From Orientallactaga sibirica (Eukaryota; Chordata; Mammalia; Rodentia; Dipodidae), in assembly GCA_036365145.1 (NCBI GenBank), contig JAEOAD010000004.1, positions 48,886,001 through 48,950,000 of the forward strand: DNA of 64,000 bases, written 5' to 3'. Of the stretch, positions 37,187 through 48,240 are shown in pieces. A program made the translations under genes and the position numbers. The notes below the pieces were generated by a model, which ran no database searches, was not told where the DNA came from, and saw only the letters and a list, made by a program, of their open reading frames with translations. Within the stretch, counting starts at the first letter, position 1, and each line of letters begins with the position of its first letter.

Positions 37187-37393
37187 GGGCTGGAGAGATG
37201 GCTCGGAGGTTAAGACACTTGGTTGTGATGCCTGACAGCTGGGGTTCGATTCCCCAGTACCCATATAAAGCCAGATACACAAAATGGTGCATGCATCTGG
37301 AGTTCATTTGCAATGGTAGTAGGCCCTGCTGCAACCATTCATTCTCTCTCTCTCCCTTTCTGTCTTTGCAAAGAAATAAATATATTTTTTAAA
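37187..37393 (+). repeat. tRNA-derived SINE
   Basis: Head [21 protein letters not shown]-box GGTTCGATTCC near 37244, and a CT block. Ends in AAATATATTTTTTAAA. Confidence 0.92.
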
Positions 37394-37787
37394 GGTTGTT
37401 TTTTCATTTTGTTCAGGACACTAAGAAAAGTTTATTACATTCTAAAGGAGCATCATTATGAAAGAAAGTTTAATTAGTAACATATGAACATTAATTATGC
37501 TCTTCTGAATTACTTGGAGTTATTGTTGAGTAAAAAGTTGTATTACTGCTAGCATTATACTTTTACAGAGACATTTACTTATAAAAACTCTTAGGAGAGA
37601 TCCTTAAAATTCCTTGTCAAGTGTGCCTCTAGGGGAAAAGTGCTTACATAATGTATAAGTGCCATACACATAAATGCTGTTTTCCTTAATTAAACTGAAG
37701 AACCTTATTTTATTACCATGGTATTTACACTGTGTTCACAATGAAATTGAATTTTATCAAATCCCAATCTCTAATACCCATGTAAAA

Positions 37788-37922
37788 TGCCAGGTGTGAT
37801 GGCACATGTCTGTCATCCATGCAGTGGGGATGGCAAAAGCAGGAGGATCACTAGAGTTTATTGACTAGCCAGTATAGCCTAAATGGTAAGCTCCAGACCA
37901 TATGGTATCCTTTCTCAAAAAG
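37788..37922 (+). repeat. Old B1-like SINE
   Basis: GCCAGGTGTGATGGCACATG head and GCAGGAGGATCACTAGAG core. A tRNA-type SINE follows within 10 bp. 37394-37787 is unclassified. Confidence 0.65.
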
Positions 37923-37928
37923 ATGTGA

Positions 37929-38150
37929 ATGGGGCTGGAGGGGTGGCTTAGCAGTTAAGGCACTTGCCTACAAAGACAAAGGACCCAGGTTCAATTCCCT
38001 AGGATCCATGTAAGCCAGACGCACCAAATGGCACATGTGTCTGGAGTTCGTTTGTAGTGGCTGGAGGCCCTGGTGCACCCATTACCTTTCTCTCATTCTC
38101 TATCTCTCGGCCTCTTTCTGTCAAATAAATAAAAATATTTTTTTTTAAAA
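37929..38150 (+). repeat. tRNA-derived SINE
   Basis: Head TGGGGCTGGAGGGGTGGC, B-box GGTTCAATTCC near 37988, a short CT block and an A-rich tail. The flanks AGATGTGAATG and AGAGGTGAGTG are a degraded target-site duplication. Confidence 0.9.
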
Positions 38151-38194
38151 AAAAAGAGGTGAGTGGTGTTCTGAGAATAACACACAAGGGTTTC

Positions 38195-38196
<2 letters not shown>

Positions 38197-38273
<77 letters not shown>

Positions 38274-38288
38274 GTAGGTTTATCTTTA

Positions 38289-38323
<35 letters not shown>

Positions 38324-38333
38324 GTTATTATTG
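38197..38333. repeat. Compound (CA)n(GA)n ... (ATT)n microsatellite
   Basis: (CA)19 at 38197-38234, (GA)18 at 38235-38270, an 18-bp link, then (ATT)n at about 38290-38333, directly in front of an antisense B1. Confidence 0.95.
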
Positions 38334-38477
38334 GTTTTTCAAGGTAGGGTTTCACTCTAGTCCAGGCTGACCTGGCATTCACTATGTAATCTCAGGGTAG
38401 CCTCGAACTCACAGCGATCCTCCTACCTCTGCCTCCCGAGTGCTGGGATTAAAGGCATGCGCCACCATGCCCAGCTA
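38334..38477 (-). repeat. B1-like SINE, antisense
   Basis: GGTTTTTCAAGGTAGGG...CGAGTGCTGGGATTAAAGG...CACCATGCCCAGC. Well preserved. The (ATT)n lies where its tail should be. Confidence 0.93.
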
Positions 38478-39896
38478 AGTTTATCATAAAATTGAAATGA
38501 TTTGTGGGCAAAGCTTAACCTTCTCATGCTTCAGTTGTGACATACATCTTCGCACAAGCACTGGTATCAATCCATTCCTGGTCAACTACTGACTACGCCG
38601 ATATTCACCTCCACTTCTCAAGCAACAGCACCTTTAATGGGGTACTTGAACATTGCAAGGGCATGGCTCTTCATCCTCTGCCCTTTGCCAGCCTACCTTC
38701 CCGGTACTCCATGCCATGCCTTCACATGGCATGCACACTCCTGACCCAGGGCTTTGAGTGTGCTACCTCCTCCTACAAATACCCATGATGCCTGCCTCTG
38801 ACATCCTCACTGTCTCACAGTATCTGGTAGACTCTCCTGGCCACCGGCCTAAACCTGCACTGCCTGACCCAGCCACTCTCCTTTATTGTCCTTCCTATCC
38901 CGCCTATTCACTATACATGTTGTTTCCTGTCTTCCTCCCCGCTAGAGTGAAGTGTCAGGAGAACTATGTCCCTGGGCCTGTGAAGTGGTGGTTTTTTGAA
39001 AGACCAAAGCTTCTCCATATTAAATATGAACAGGATCAGTGATAAATTTCTCTATTCCATATTACATACACTGGCCACAGTTGAATGAGTGGGGACCCTC
39101 AAACTAATTCTATTACTAAGACTCTCTGTGCCTCTCTTTGCTCATCTGTTAATTACAATTAAAATATAATCCTCATACAGTTCTGAAAATTAAATTGCAG
39201 ATAGGATGCACCTGCCATTCAACATGCACAAGTGAAGACTCACTGCTGTTATTATTGTTTTCCCTAGGGGCACGGGTGCAATCATTGGCTTTCTATTTGA
39301 ACCATCTCTATGGTAGCATGCACCTTCACCTCCTGAGTGACATTCCTCCCTCCTCAATGGATTCTACAAGAACCCCATGCCATCATAGGAAACCACATGG
39401 TGCAGAAAGTGCCCCATCCTTGGACATACAAGCTGCCTGACTTCTCAGTCCATTCAGGGTCCAGAATTTGCATAAAAACAGCATTCAAAGTGAAATGATA
39501 AGTGAAGACTAAAAGGTTTCAGGATCTGGGTCTCAAAGATGGTAGATCTGGAGATTGTCAGCTGTGTTCACAAGTCCTGTCTGTCTTCAGCTTACCCTGC
39601 TTTGTTTTACCACTTTGTTTATCTGCCACATAAGAACTTCTCATGTACTCTCCGGCAGCATGCTAGCAATTCATATGTCCTCAAGCAATGCTTAGTAAGT
39701 GATGTGTGTGTGCCGCTCCAAGATGAACAGCGGTTCCTGTGAGAAATTATGTGTTGCAGCTAAAGCTGTTGGTGCAGCCCTTAAGGACTGGCTTTCAGAC
39801 CTGGTCAGCTGGTCTCAGGACTTGATTCTCTCCTAAGTGAACACATATGGCAGGGGATACATACAGTGAATGAAAGCAGCAGCTATTTCTTTGTAA
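38478..39896. other. Unclassified intergenic stretch
   Basis: No gene or known repeat recognised. Short plus-strand frames at 38537-39042 and 39195-39440 show no domains. Confidence 0.5.
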
Positions 39897-40034
39897 ATTT
39901 ATTTTCTTATTTTATGTTTTAGTTTTTTGAAGTAGAGTCTCTTTCTAGCCCAGGCTGGCCTTGAATTCATGGTGATCGTCCTGCCTCAGCTTTTCAAGTG
40001 CTGGGATAAAAGTGTATGCCACCACACCCAGCTT
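39897..40034 (-). repeat. B1-like SINE, antisense, older
   Basis: AGCCCAGGCTGGCCTTGAAT and CAAGTGCTGGGATAAAAGTG, then CACCACACCCAGC. Confidence 0.85.
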
Positions 40035-40334
40035 AACTATTTTTTTATAATGATACAAACTATAAAATCAATCTGAGTTGGATTTTTTTTTTCTCTGAGG
40101 CACTTCTCAGTGAGTCCAAGACAAGTCTATTTCCATCAAAGTAGCCTTATTATTCTTGGGAAATGGATAAAATAGACCATGCGCTCAACTCATAACTTTG
40201 GCTACAATAATAATTTCATGTGGGTATCACTCTATTCATACCAACCTTTACCTTACTGGAAAGAGAAGCTTTTCTAACCAAAAATGAGACTAGCATTAAT
40301 ATATGGGTGTGGACATTAAGAAAAGTGCTTACCG

Positions 40335-42593
40335 GGCAGTTTGGTGAGCATACTATATACATTTAGCATGACACAAGCAGACGTTATACCCCTAGGGCTC
40401 ATGACTACCTCTGTTGTAGGTTTTCAGTATCAGGGATGTATTCCCTCCCATGGTGCGGGCCTCCTCCCGCATAACAGACATGCCACTATTGCACCCATCG
40501 GCTCATTTGACCTGGCTGGCTAAATTTAAAGCTTTCAGTGTCCACTGTTGAGTACCTTCACTGGTGTTTTCTCTCTCCCATTGAACTTCATGCAGCATAG
40601 CTTTTTCCAACTTTCTGTCAGCTGGTCCTCATGGAGGAGGCTTTCAGCTCAGCCTCAGCAGGATTTCTCAGTGACCTTGCCTACCAAGTATGTGGAGTCT
40701 TCAGCAATAGGGTCTTACCATCTATTCCTGGTGGGAAACCAAGGGCCTCAGCAATGGCCTATAATGTTTTGGGGGTATCTGTGACCTCCCTGGGCAACAA
40801 CTCACTGGAAGGTATCCCATCCCTGGCACTGAAAATTTTCTAGTAACAATCTATGGCTTCTGAGTGTTCCATTGTCCAGAAAAGTAGGTTTCCATATGAC
40901 TTATTTATATTCTGTTAGATTTTGATTAGCCCTCCCTCCACCTTTCCTGTATTCAATCTCTTCTCCTGACCTCACTTACGCCTTTTCACCCCCATTAATC
41001 TGTTCTCCTACTTACATATATACAATACCATCCTATTAAGTCCCCCCTTCCTCCCCTTCTATTCCCTTTATATCCTCTTTCTAGCTTACTAACATAGTTC
41101 ATATTGACACATCATGTGTTGGTACCCTCTTTTCCCTCATCCCTGCCCCAATTCCATTGGCGACTCTTCTCAGTGGGGTTGTAGGTATTCCCCGTGGGGT
41201 TGTGGGTTATGCATTTTGGGAGCAGCAGTCAGCTATTTTTAGGGGGAGGAATGCCTCCTGGCATGATGTCTCAGCCTGTGGTTCTTACAATCTTTCCGCC
41301 CCTCTTCTGCAAAATTTCCTGAGCCCTGGTGGGTGAGTTTTAAGTCTACTTCAGTGATGAGCTCTTAGGAGCTTCTGGATCTCTGCTTTGGTAGGTGTTG
41401 AGTATCCTCAGGGTCTGTCTCCTACACCATAGCACTGATTATCAGGTTCAGCATGGCAGCAGCACTCTTGCTCATCTCCCCAATTCCTCTGTGGATTCAG
41501 CTGTGGCTTGGCTGAAGTGTGAGGGTCAGTTTATCTCCTTGGGTCTCGCTACCTTCTAAAAGAGAAGAACAGATTCTCCAATGGAGTGTGAAGTCAGCAT
41601 AGTTTAAAAGGGTTAAGCTTTATTAATTTAGGGAGAACTTGATGTGTATAACCCCTCTTTTAACCAAAGACTAGTGAGAGCTTGACCCTGAAGAGCATAA
41701 TCTTTGTCTCCATAGGATTCTGATGTGGTTCCCAATTGCAGATATGGGTTCCTTTACACTGAGTAGCTCTCTTAGCCAATCAGAAAGCTATTGGTTACCC
41801 ACCAAGGCTGTGTGCCACTATTGCGCTGGCATGTACCTCCTTATCATGGTGTTTATGTCTTACTGTCTTGAACCTCTGGTTGCTCAGACTGTTGTTGGCC
41901 ACTTTCCTCCAGTAGCTCAATGTAGGACTTTCCAGCATTAGACAAGCTAACTGTCTGGGGACTGGCTCTCTTCTGAATTCCAGCCAGGACTCTCCATGTT
42001 CTCTCTGTGTCTTTAGCATATGGTGTCTTCAGCAATAAGGTCTTACCTTTTGCCTCAGGCAGATAATCCAGTACTTTGACAGAAAGCTGTCTTGATTTGG
42101 GGACCTCATAGGTCTCTCTGATCAATAGCTCAATGTGGGTAGCAACCAATTTCTGGTACTGAGAATTACAGGCCAGAGAGAAAAAAATCTTTTAAGGTTA
42201 GTCTTCATCCCACCCCTTCCAGAGCCCTTCTTTTTAGGTCCTTCCTCCTTACCCTTTTGAGGGTTATATCTTTTAGTCTATCTCCAAGGATAAAGATTTC
42301 TATGGTACCAGTTCATTGTGGATTTTGCTTTGTGTTTGTTTCTTCCTCTCCCTTTCCCCTCCTCCAAATCCTTCCAACCCTATGATCTGGGCATTGAGTT
42401 GCATATCAGGTATGTCAGCAAATCGAGCAGGTCCAGGATAGGCACCACAGGTAAGTGAGACCATGTGGCATTTGTCTTTCTGTGATTGTGCACGTTTGCT
42501 AAGTAAGATCTGTTCCAAGTCCATTTTTTACAAATTTCATGGTATCATTTTTTCTTACTGCTGAGTAGAATCCCATTGTGTTAATGTACCACA
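40335..42593 (-). mobile_element. LINE-1 3' end, antisense (3' UTR and last part of ORF2)
   Basis: On the minus strand, the region starting near 42593 reads the last part of ORF2 (a motif of type GFYSAVRKND near 42570). A long 3' UTR follows and runs down to about 40335. Its distal 450 bp match 5434-5900 of the first LINE-1 in reverse complement. Segments such as the rodent LINE-1 CATCCTATTAAGTCCCCCCT stretch at 41031 are recognisable. It is 5'-truncated and lacks its extreme 3' tail. All open frames in it are debris. Confidence 0.85.
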
Positions 42594-42892
42594 CTGCACC
42601 TTCTGGAGTGGGGGATCCAGGAGTTGGGGACCCAGGGACCATTCAATCAGGAAGGCAGAGCAAGGGGTGTGCTCCTGCAGCAAGCTTCCCAGGTCCTGGC
42701 AGCCCCTAGCCAGCAGCAAGGGAGCCAATTGGCCCCGTGAACTGGGAGAGAGGGGGAACATGGAAATTTGGCCTACCCCAAAAGTTACTTTTGACTATAC
42801 ACCCTCCTTTGCAGAGGATGGAGCTACAAAGTGAGATGCACGAAGAAAGACCCTATATCCTATTTTTTAAATTAATTAATTTATTTATTTAT

Positions 42893-43039
42893 TTTTGTTT
42901 TTCAAGGCAGGGTCTCACTCGAGCCCAGGCTGACCTGGATTTCACTATGTAGTCTCAGGGTGGCCTTGAACTCTCGACGATCCTCCTACCTCTGTCTCCT
43001 AAATGCTGGGATTAAAGGCATGCGCCACCACACCCGGCT
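42893..43039 (-). repeat. B1-like SINE, antisense
   Basis: GTTTTTCAAGGCAGGGTCTC...AAATGCTGGGATTAAAGGCA...CACCACACCCGGC, with a (TTTA)n tail at its left. 42594-42892 is unclassified. Confidence 0.93.
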
Positions 43040-43946
43040 CCCATACCCTATTTCTTGCTGGGGGTGCTCATTCAGGCACAGTTCCAGTGATAACCAGTGC
43101 TGTACTGAACAATGGTAGAAGTGTTGGCATTCCCAGAAGCAAACAGGCTAGTGATTATGAATGTCAAGGGTCTGGTGACCTCTCTATTCCAAATTAGAAT
43201 TAATTAGTCCCTTTAGAAACCCCTTTGCTATATATAAAAAGGTTCAAAATGGTTTAAAAATAAAAATTTAATTCATACACCTGGGATGTTATAGTGAGAC
43301 AGCAAATATTTGTTCCATCTAAAACACCTCAATTCAAATCAGTGATTTAATTTCCAGATTGATTATCTCTAAGCTATAACAATGAAATAAACTTCCTGTT
43401 AATGTTCCTCAAACTATTTATATTGGCCATAAAAATAGGTTCATTGCTGTAATTAATGAGCAGTGAAAGGTGAGATGGGAACAAATGAAGGATGCTTAGA
43501 GGACATCTTTTACTCCAAACACAGGTGCTCTTCCTACCCAGGGGATGTTGGACACTCCTAAGATGGCACAGAGTGGCAGGAACATGAGCAAGGTGCTGTG
43601 TAAATTCAGAGGAGAAGAGCAGGAAAGTGGAGGGCAGAGCCAAGTGCTATGAGCAGCGTGGTCAAGGCACTTAAGGCAGCACAGCCCACGACTTCACAAG
43701 AGGCTCTGGAGGAATGGCTGCAGCTTAGGTTGAGGAGAAAGGGTTGGAGCATCTCAAGATAAATAAAATGTCCTTGGCCACCATGAAGAAGGTCACCAAG
43801 AGGGACCAGATGACCAGACCATTCTGCCTTATGGGTGGCTGTGTGTAAGCATCCCTAAATGTAAGCTCTGGGCACAAGTGAAAACTGCTCTACTTAGCTC
43901 CTGGGGTCCCGGTTCTGGTGAAGAGAGGGCACAACATTCTTTGTAA
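43040..43946. other. Unclassified intergenic stretch
   Basis: No gene or repeat recognised. Confidence 0.5.
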
Positions 43947-44160
43947 AAATATTTTGTTTATTTATTTACTTGCAAGAGATAGAGATGCAAACACAAAAAG
44001 TAAGTATGGGCGCACCAGGGCCTTCTGCCACAGCCAACTTGAACTTCAGATACATGCACCACTTTGTGCATCTGTCTTTACATAAATACTGAGAAATTGA
44101 ACTCAGACTGTCAGGTATTGCAAGCAAGCCTCTTTAACCACTGAACCATCTCCCCAGCCC
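43947..44160 (-). repeat. tRNA-derived SINE, antisense
   Basis: Starts with an (ATTT)-type tail and ends ACCACTGAACCATCTCCCCAG, the reverse of the family head. The GA block is degraded. Confidence 0.88.
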
Positions 44161-45700
44161 CAATTCCTTGGCTTTGATGTGCTTATACTTAGAACTTATC
44201 AGCCAGAAAGGAAGAAAAAATTTACACAAAGATAGGATATAAAATTGATTTAAAAAAATCAATGGAAATAAATAGCAAGAGACCTGTATTCTAGTAAATG
44301 AAAAAATATGTGCCAGTCACAAGGCTGAGATGCAGCTCCCTGCCTTGTTCCTATAACAAGAGCAAGGAGAAGCCCTGGCTTCCTCTGCCTCAGAGTGCCC
44401 ACAGTCTAGGTGGACTTATTCAGTACTGTTTTTAAGTTTCTTTGTATGGTTCGTTCAATTTCTACCAGTCTTCTGGCTCTTCATATCAAAAGTCCATCCC
44501 TTGCACATATACAACTATAAAGGAGCTTGTTCATTCACTTTCCCCCACCAAACTCAGCCCAATACCAGTTAAGTGCTGAGTCATTCACACTTCCATTGTC
44601 TATTCTGCATCAGGAGGGCACACTGCTGACAGCTCCTGCCTCTTTTTCCTGCAGAGCTGTGAGCTTGGCATATTTTCATGTTGGGTTCAACATTTCTCTA
44701 CTTCCCTAGAGTTACAGCCCGTCCTATTAAGTCACGGACAGAGTCTTCAGTATCTGTTCTAGTTCATAATCTAACTAATTTTCCCTCAGTCCTTATTTTA
44801 AATCTTGTGGAAAAAAAAAAAAAAAAACCAGGATCCATAGGACAGTACTGTGATGATTCCTGGTGTTAACTTCCTTAAGCAAAGGAAGTGTTGGGGTTAA
44901 TCGCCACATGCCAGCTGTGTCCCTGGGGATTGCAACCCTTAAAAGAGGAGACTCCATGCATCTGCAAGAGGTTCGATTCCACTGGACTCTCTTCCAGCAG
45001 GGCTACCACTGGGAAAGGTACCTTTGTGGGAGCTGCCCAGACACCTCTACAGAAAGACTGGAAAGGAGACTGTGTGTGCGCTCAGAATGACCCAGTGTCC
45101 TTCCTCTATGTGGTGGGCCAACTTACACTGATTTGCTCGTGAGCTATGGGGCCTCACAACAGGCCCAAAAGCTGGAGTTCATGTCATAGAGTCTAGAAAG
45201 TTGTTTTAATTTGTTTTGACATTAGAGGTTTGGGCCCATGACTTCATGGTTTATAAACCACTGAATTGAGCTATACACCAGGGCTTTTTTTTTTTTAGGC
45301 AGAATTTCACTGTTACTCAGGCTAGCCTCAAACTCCTAGGGTCAGCTGATACCTCCCTCTAAGGATTACTTTTATACTTAGAAAAAATATTACTTGAAAT
45401 TTTCTTTTAGTAAGTGTGACTATTTCTTGGTAGACTCCCTACTGAGACACTTTAAGGGTAACAAGCTAATTAAATTCCTCTATTTGTCAACGGTTTAACT
45501 ATATCTTAAGGTTAAAATTGGCTCATTAGTATTTAATTCTCTCACATGATTAATATATCTAATATACAAAAACTCCCAACATCCCCCTATCTCCCTTCAT
45601 TGGCACACACCAGTAGCTGCCCTCTCTATTCTGGTGCAATGGCAAAATCCTTTAGATGAAATATGGTAGGGGGCCTGACTCCCACCTCACAAGGGGGAGA
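44161..45700. other. Unclassified, with a B1 fragment
   Basis: An A-run lies at 44811-44827. An antisense B1 fragment (T-run, then CAGGCTAGCCTCAAACTCC) is at about 45286-45352. No gene is recognised. Confidence 0.45.
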
Positions 45701-47355
45701 GGATTTGCTTCTTTTTCACTGGACCAGCCCAGGTCCCAGCTCAAAATATCCGATTCAATTCCACTGACCAAGGAGATGGCTCATCTGACACTGAAACGGA
45801 AGCATCCCAGGCCCTCCAGGAGGAAAACATGCTGACCTGGGGCCCAATTAGGCCCTCTGCCAGCAAGGAGTCATGCTGGTATGAAATTCACAACAGCCTC
45901 TATCACCAGAGACTCTGTTTATATCCTTACTTGCTATCCTGACCTTAAAAGTAGCACAGGCTCAACAAGCATATTGGGCTTATGTACCTGACTCCCCCTC
46001 TAGCTAGGACTACTCTTTGGGAAGAACCCCTACCTAAGATGTTTTCCAATGCTTCCCTTACCACTGCCAATTATGACCTAGAATTCCTGCAAGAAGTGAC
46101 TAAACCAATTAACTGGACCTCTGTCACAAAAGAGCCACCTATCTGCTTTTCAAGCTATATGTATCATGAGGGATGTTATTTAATGTATACAAACCACCCA
46201 TTAATTACAGATGGTGAATACCAAAATAAATATAACTGATGATTACAGTTGGGTCCCTGGTAAATTAAACAATCAGAGGTACCACCTGTCTTGCATCCCC
46301 AAGGGCGGACTCAACCAGAATTATAGAAAGTAATACCCTAAAAGAAAATCATTTTAAGTTTCAGATGTGTCTGCCCCTCCCTTACCTTTTCATAGTTGGG
46401 CCTGGGTGAGTCAATCACCAAAATGGGATTTACTATCTTAGTTGTACCTAGTGTATTATCACCAATTGTATCAATTCGAAGGAGGCACAGCTGAAGACTA
46501 CTACTCCAATGTAGTCTTCATTGCATGTGGCCTCCTTACTTAATCATGCCAGTCAAAATGAGCCCTGGTACTCCAGCTTCGGAGCTCAAGTGTTCCAGCA
46601 GCTCAACAGGCTGATGACAAGGAAAAGAAGATTCATAGAATGGCAAATTGTGGGGATCATTGCCACAATCACCATCATCACCTCTTCCACTGTGATAGCA
46701 CTATCCCTGACACAATCAATGAAGACAGCTGGTCATGTTAATGGACAGGCTAAAAATGTATCTCAAGCCCTTTTGTCACAGATAGATATTGATAAAAAGG
46801 TGCTAGTCCAGTTAGATGCTCTAGAGGGTGCTGTTATGTATTTAGGAAGATGGGTTGCCAATCTGGTAGCTCAATGCAGTTGGTTTGTCTTGCTAATTAT
46901 CAATTCATAGGTGTTCCTCCTCTACCCTACAATGGGATCTCTACTGAATGGTGGAAGGTTGAAAATCATCTTCGGGGTATTTGGAATCATAATAATCTCA
47001 GCATAGATTTACAACGTTTACAAAAAGAAATATCTATTATTTCACAGTCACTTGTCTTTTGATGATCCTGCTGAGGCAGCAAAAGGATATTTTGATGCAT
47101 TACAGAACACACTACAAAAATTATCTCCTAAATAGTTTCTTGCTCAGATTTTCATTTGGCTACTATTGGTGTCGGGCATCCTGCTACTACTCTTATGCAT
47201 AATCCTGTGTATATGTAAATTAGGGCTCAAACAATATAGACAAACCTTGACTGATTGAGTCCTTATACACCATCTGGCTCTAACTGGACCCACATTAAGC
47301 TACAAAAAACTTACCCAAGATGACACTGAACCATTTTTAAAAACACAGGGGGAGT
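45700..47355 (+). pseudogene. Class II endogenous retrovirus env relic (surface and transmembrane parts)
   Basis: Decayed env of a betaretrovirus/ERVK-like element. A surface-subunit remnant is open at about 45982-46239. After stops, a second frame at 46521-46910 carries a basic furin-type cleavage site (codons 46620-46631), then a hydrophobic fusion-peptide-like segment and a heptad-type region. A shift then moves the rest of the ectodomain to a third frame (46850-47062). A hydrophobic membrane span is visible at about 47139-47215. So env is broken into at least three frames with stops and cannot encode a working protein. Layout and absence of a gammaretroviral CX6CC-like motif point to the class II (MMTV/ERVK-like) group. 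The assignment is by eye. No gag, pro or pol is seen upstream: the element is 5'-truncated. Confidence 0.8.
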
Positions 47356-47805
47356 TGTTAGGCATTGCTAGAAACAGGCTGAGACTGTGAGGAGGCTGGC
47401 CTGAACTGTTGGACATGGCTGGGGACCCAGACCCTTGTGTGGCTGAAGTCACGTAGCCTTTCCACCATCTCTCTCACCCCTCACAGCCCTTTTAAAGTCA
47501 CAGCCTTCTGCCATTCCTATTATCTTCTCTCGCAACACCTCCCCCCACAGCATTGAAGTTACTAGTTCTTCTGCCACCTTGATAACAGCCCATAAAATGT
47601 GCATCCAATCACCATATAGTCTGTATGTGCCATCTCAACCTTCCCCAAGTGTTTATAAACCCACTCCCCTTTTGAATAAATGAGTGCTGTCCATCAGATG
47701 GTCACCCGGGTGTTCATTGCCCATCATCTTCATGGTCGCACTCAGGATGGACCCTGCTTCTCCCCCAACTCCTCCCTCCCTCACCTGGGGTGTCGGTGGC
47801 CAACA
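47356..47805 (+). repeat. 3' LTR of the class II endogenous retrovirus
   Basis: Follows a purine-rich polypurine tract (ACAGGGGGAG at about 47345-47354). It begins TGTTAGGCATTG and has a TTTATAAA TATA-like box at about 47649 and a GAATAAA polyadenylation signal near 47675. It most likely ends at ...GGCCAACA near 47805. The 3' edge is uncertain by a few bases, and without the 5' LTR no target duplication can be checked. Unrelated by eye to the solo LTR at 13559. Confidence 0.75.
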
Positions 47806-48026
47806 ACCCCGGGCAAAGGTAATGGTAAAGACTCATACTCCCCCATCCAGTAGATGCCCTTAAAAGACCCCAATCTGGGTCTCTAGGTACACTTTCCCAT
47901 TCTCCAGGAACATTGACGATTATTGCTCAGAGGTATCCCACTCGCCCCAGAAATCCAAATCCTCAAGGGAAAACTGAAGCCCAGTAGAGAAGTTAGCAGG
48001 TAAATTTGCAAAAATTAAAATCTCAT

Positions 48027-48240
48027 AGACTGGGAAGATGGCTCAGTTAGGAAAATCACGAAGACCTGAGTTTAATCTGCGGAACCCAAGATAAAAAAAA
48101 AAAAAAAAAGGCAGGCATGGTGATGTGCTTGTAACTCTAGTGCTGGGGCGGCAAAGTCATGTAGATCCTTGGGGTTCCTGTGGACAGCCAGTCTAATCTA
48201 TTTAATGAACTCCAGGCCAAAGAGAGAGAGAGAGAAAGAA
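48027..48240 (+). repeat. Old B4-like SINE
   Basis: ID-like head ACTGGGAAGATGGCTCAG, an A-run at 48092-48109, then a degraded B1 part (CTTGTAACTCTAGTGCTGGG) and a GA-rich end. Confidence 0.6.

Noticed and set aside
38537..39440. Cluster of plus-strand frames that might be a small gene
   Set aside because: No shared frame, splice signals or domain could be seen; ordinary chance frames.
43374..43643. 89-codon antisense frame
   Set aside because: No recognisable domain, no supporting context, and not distinguishable from chance.
47790..47815. Possible primer-binding site just after the class II LTR, making it a 5' LTR
   Set aside because: The sequence does not match a common tRNA end convincingly. 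The env and polypurine tract lie directly upstream, so it is a 3' LTR.
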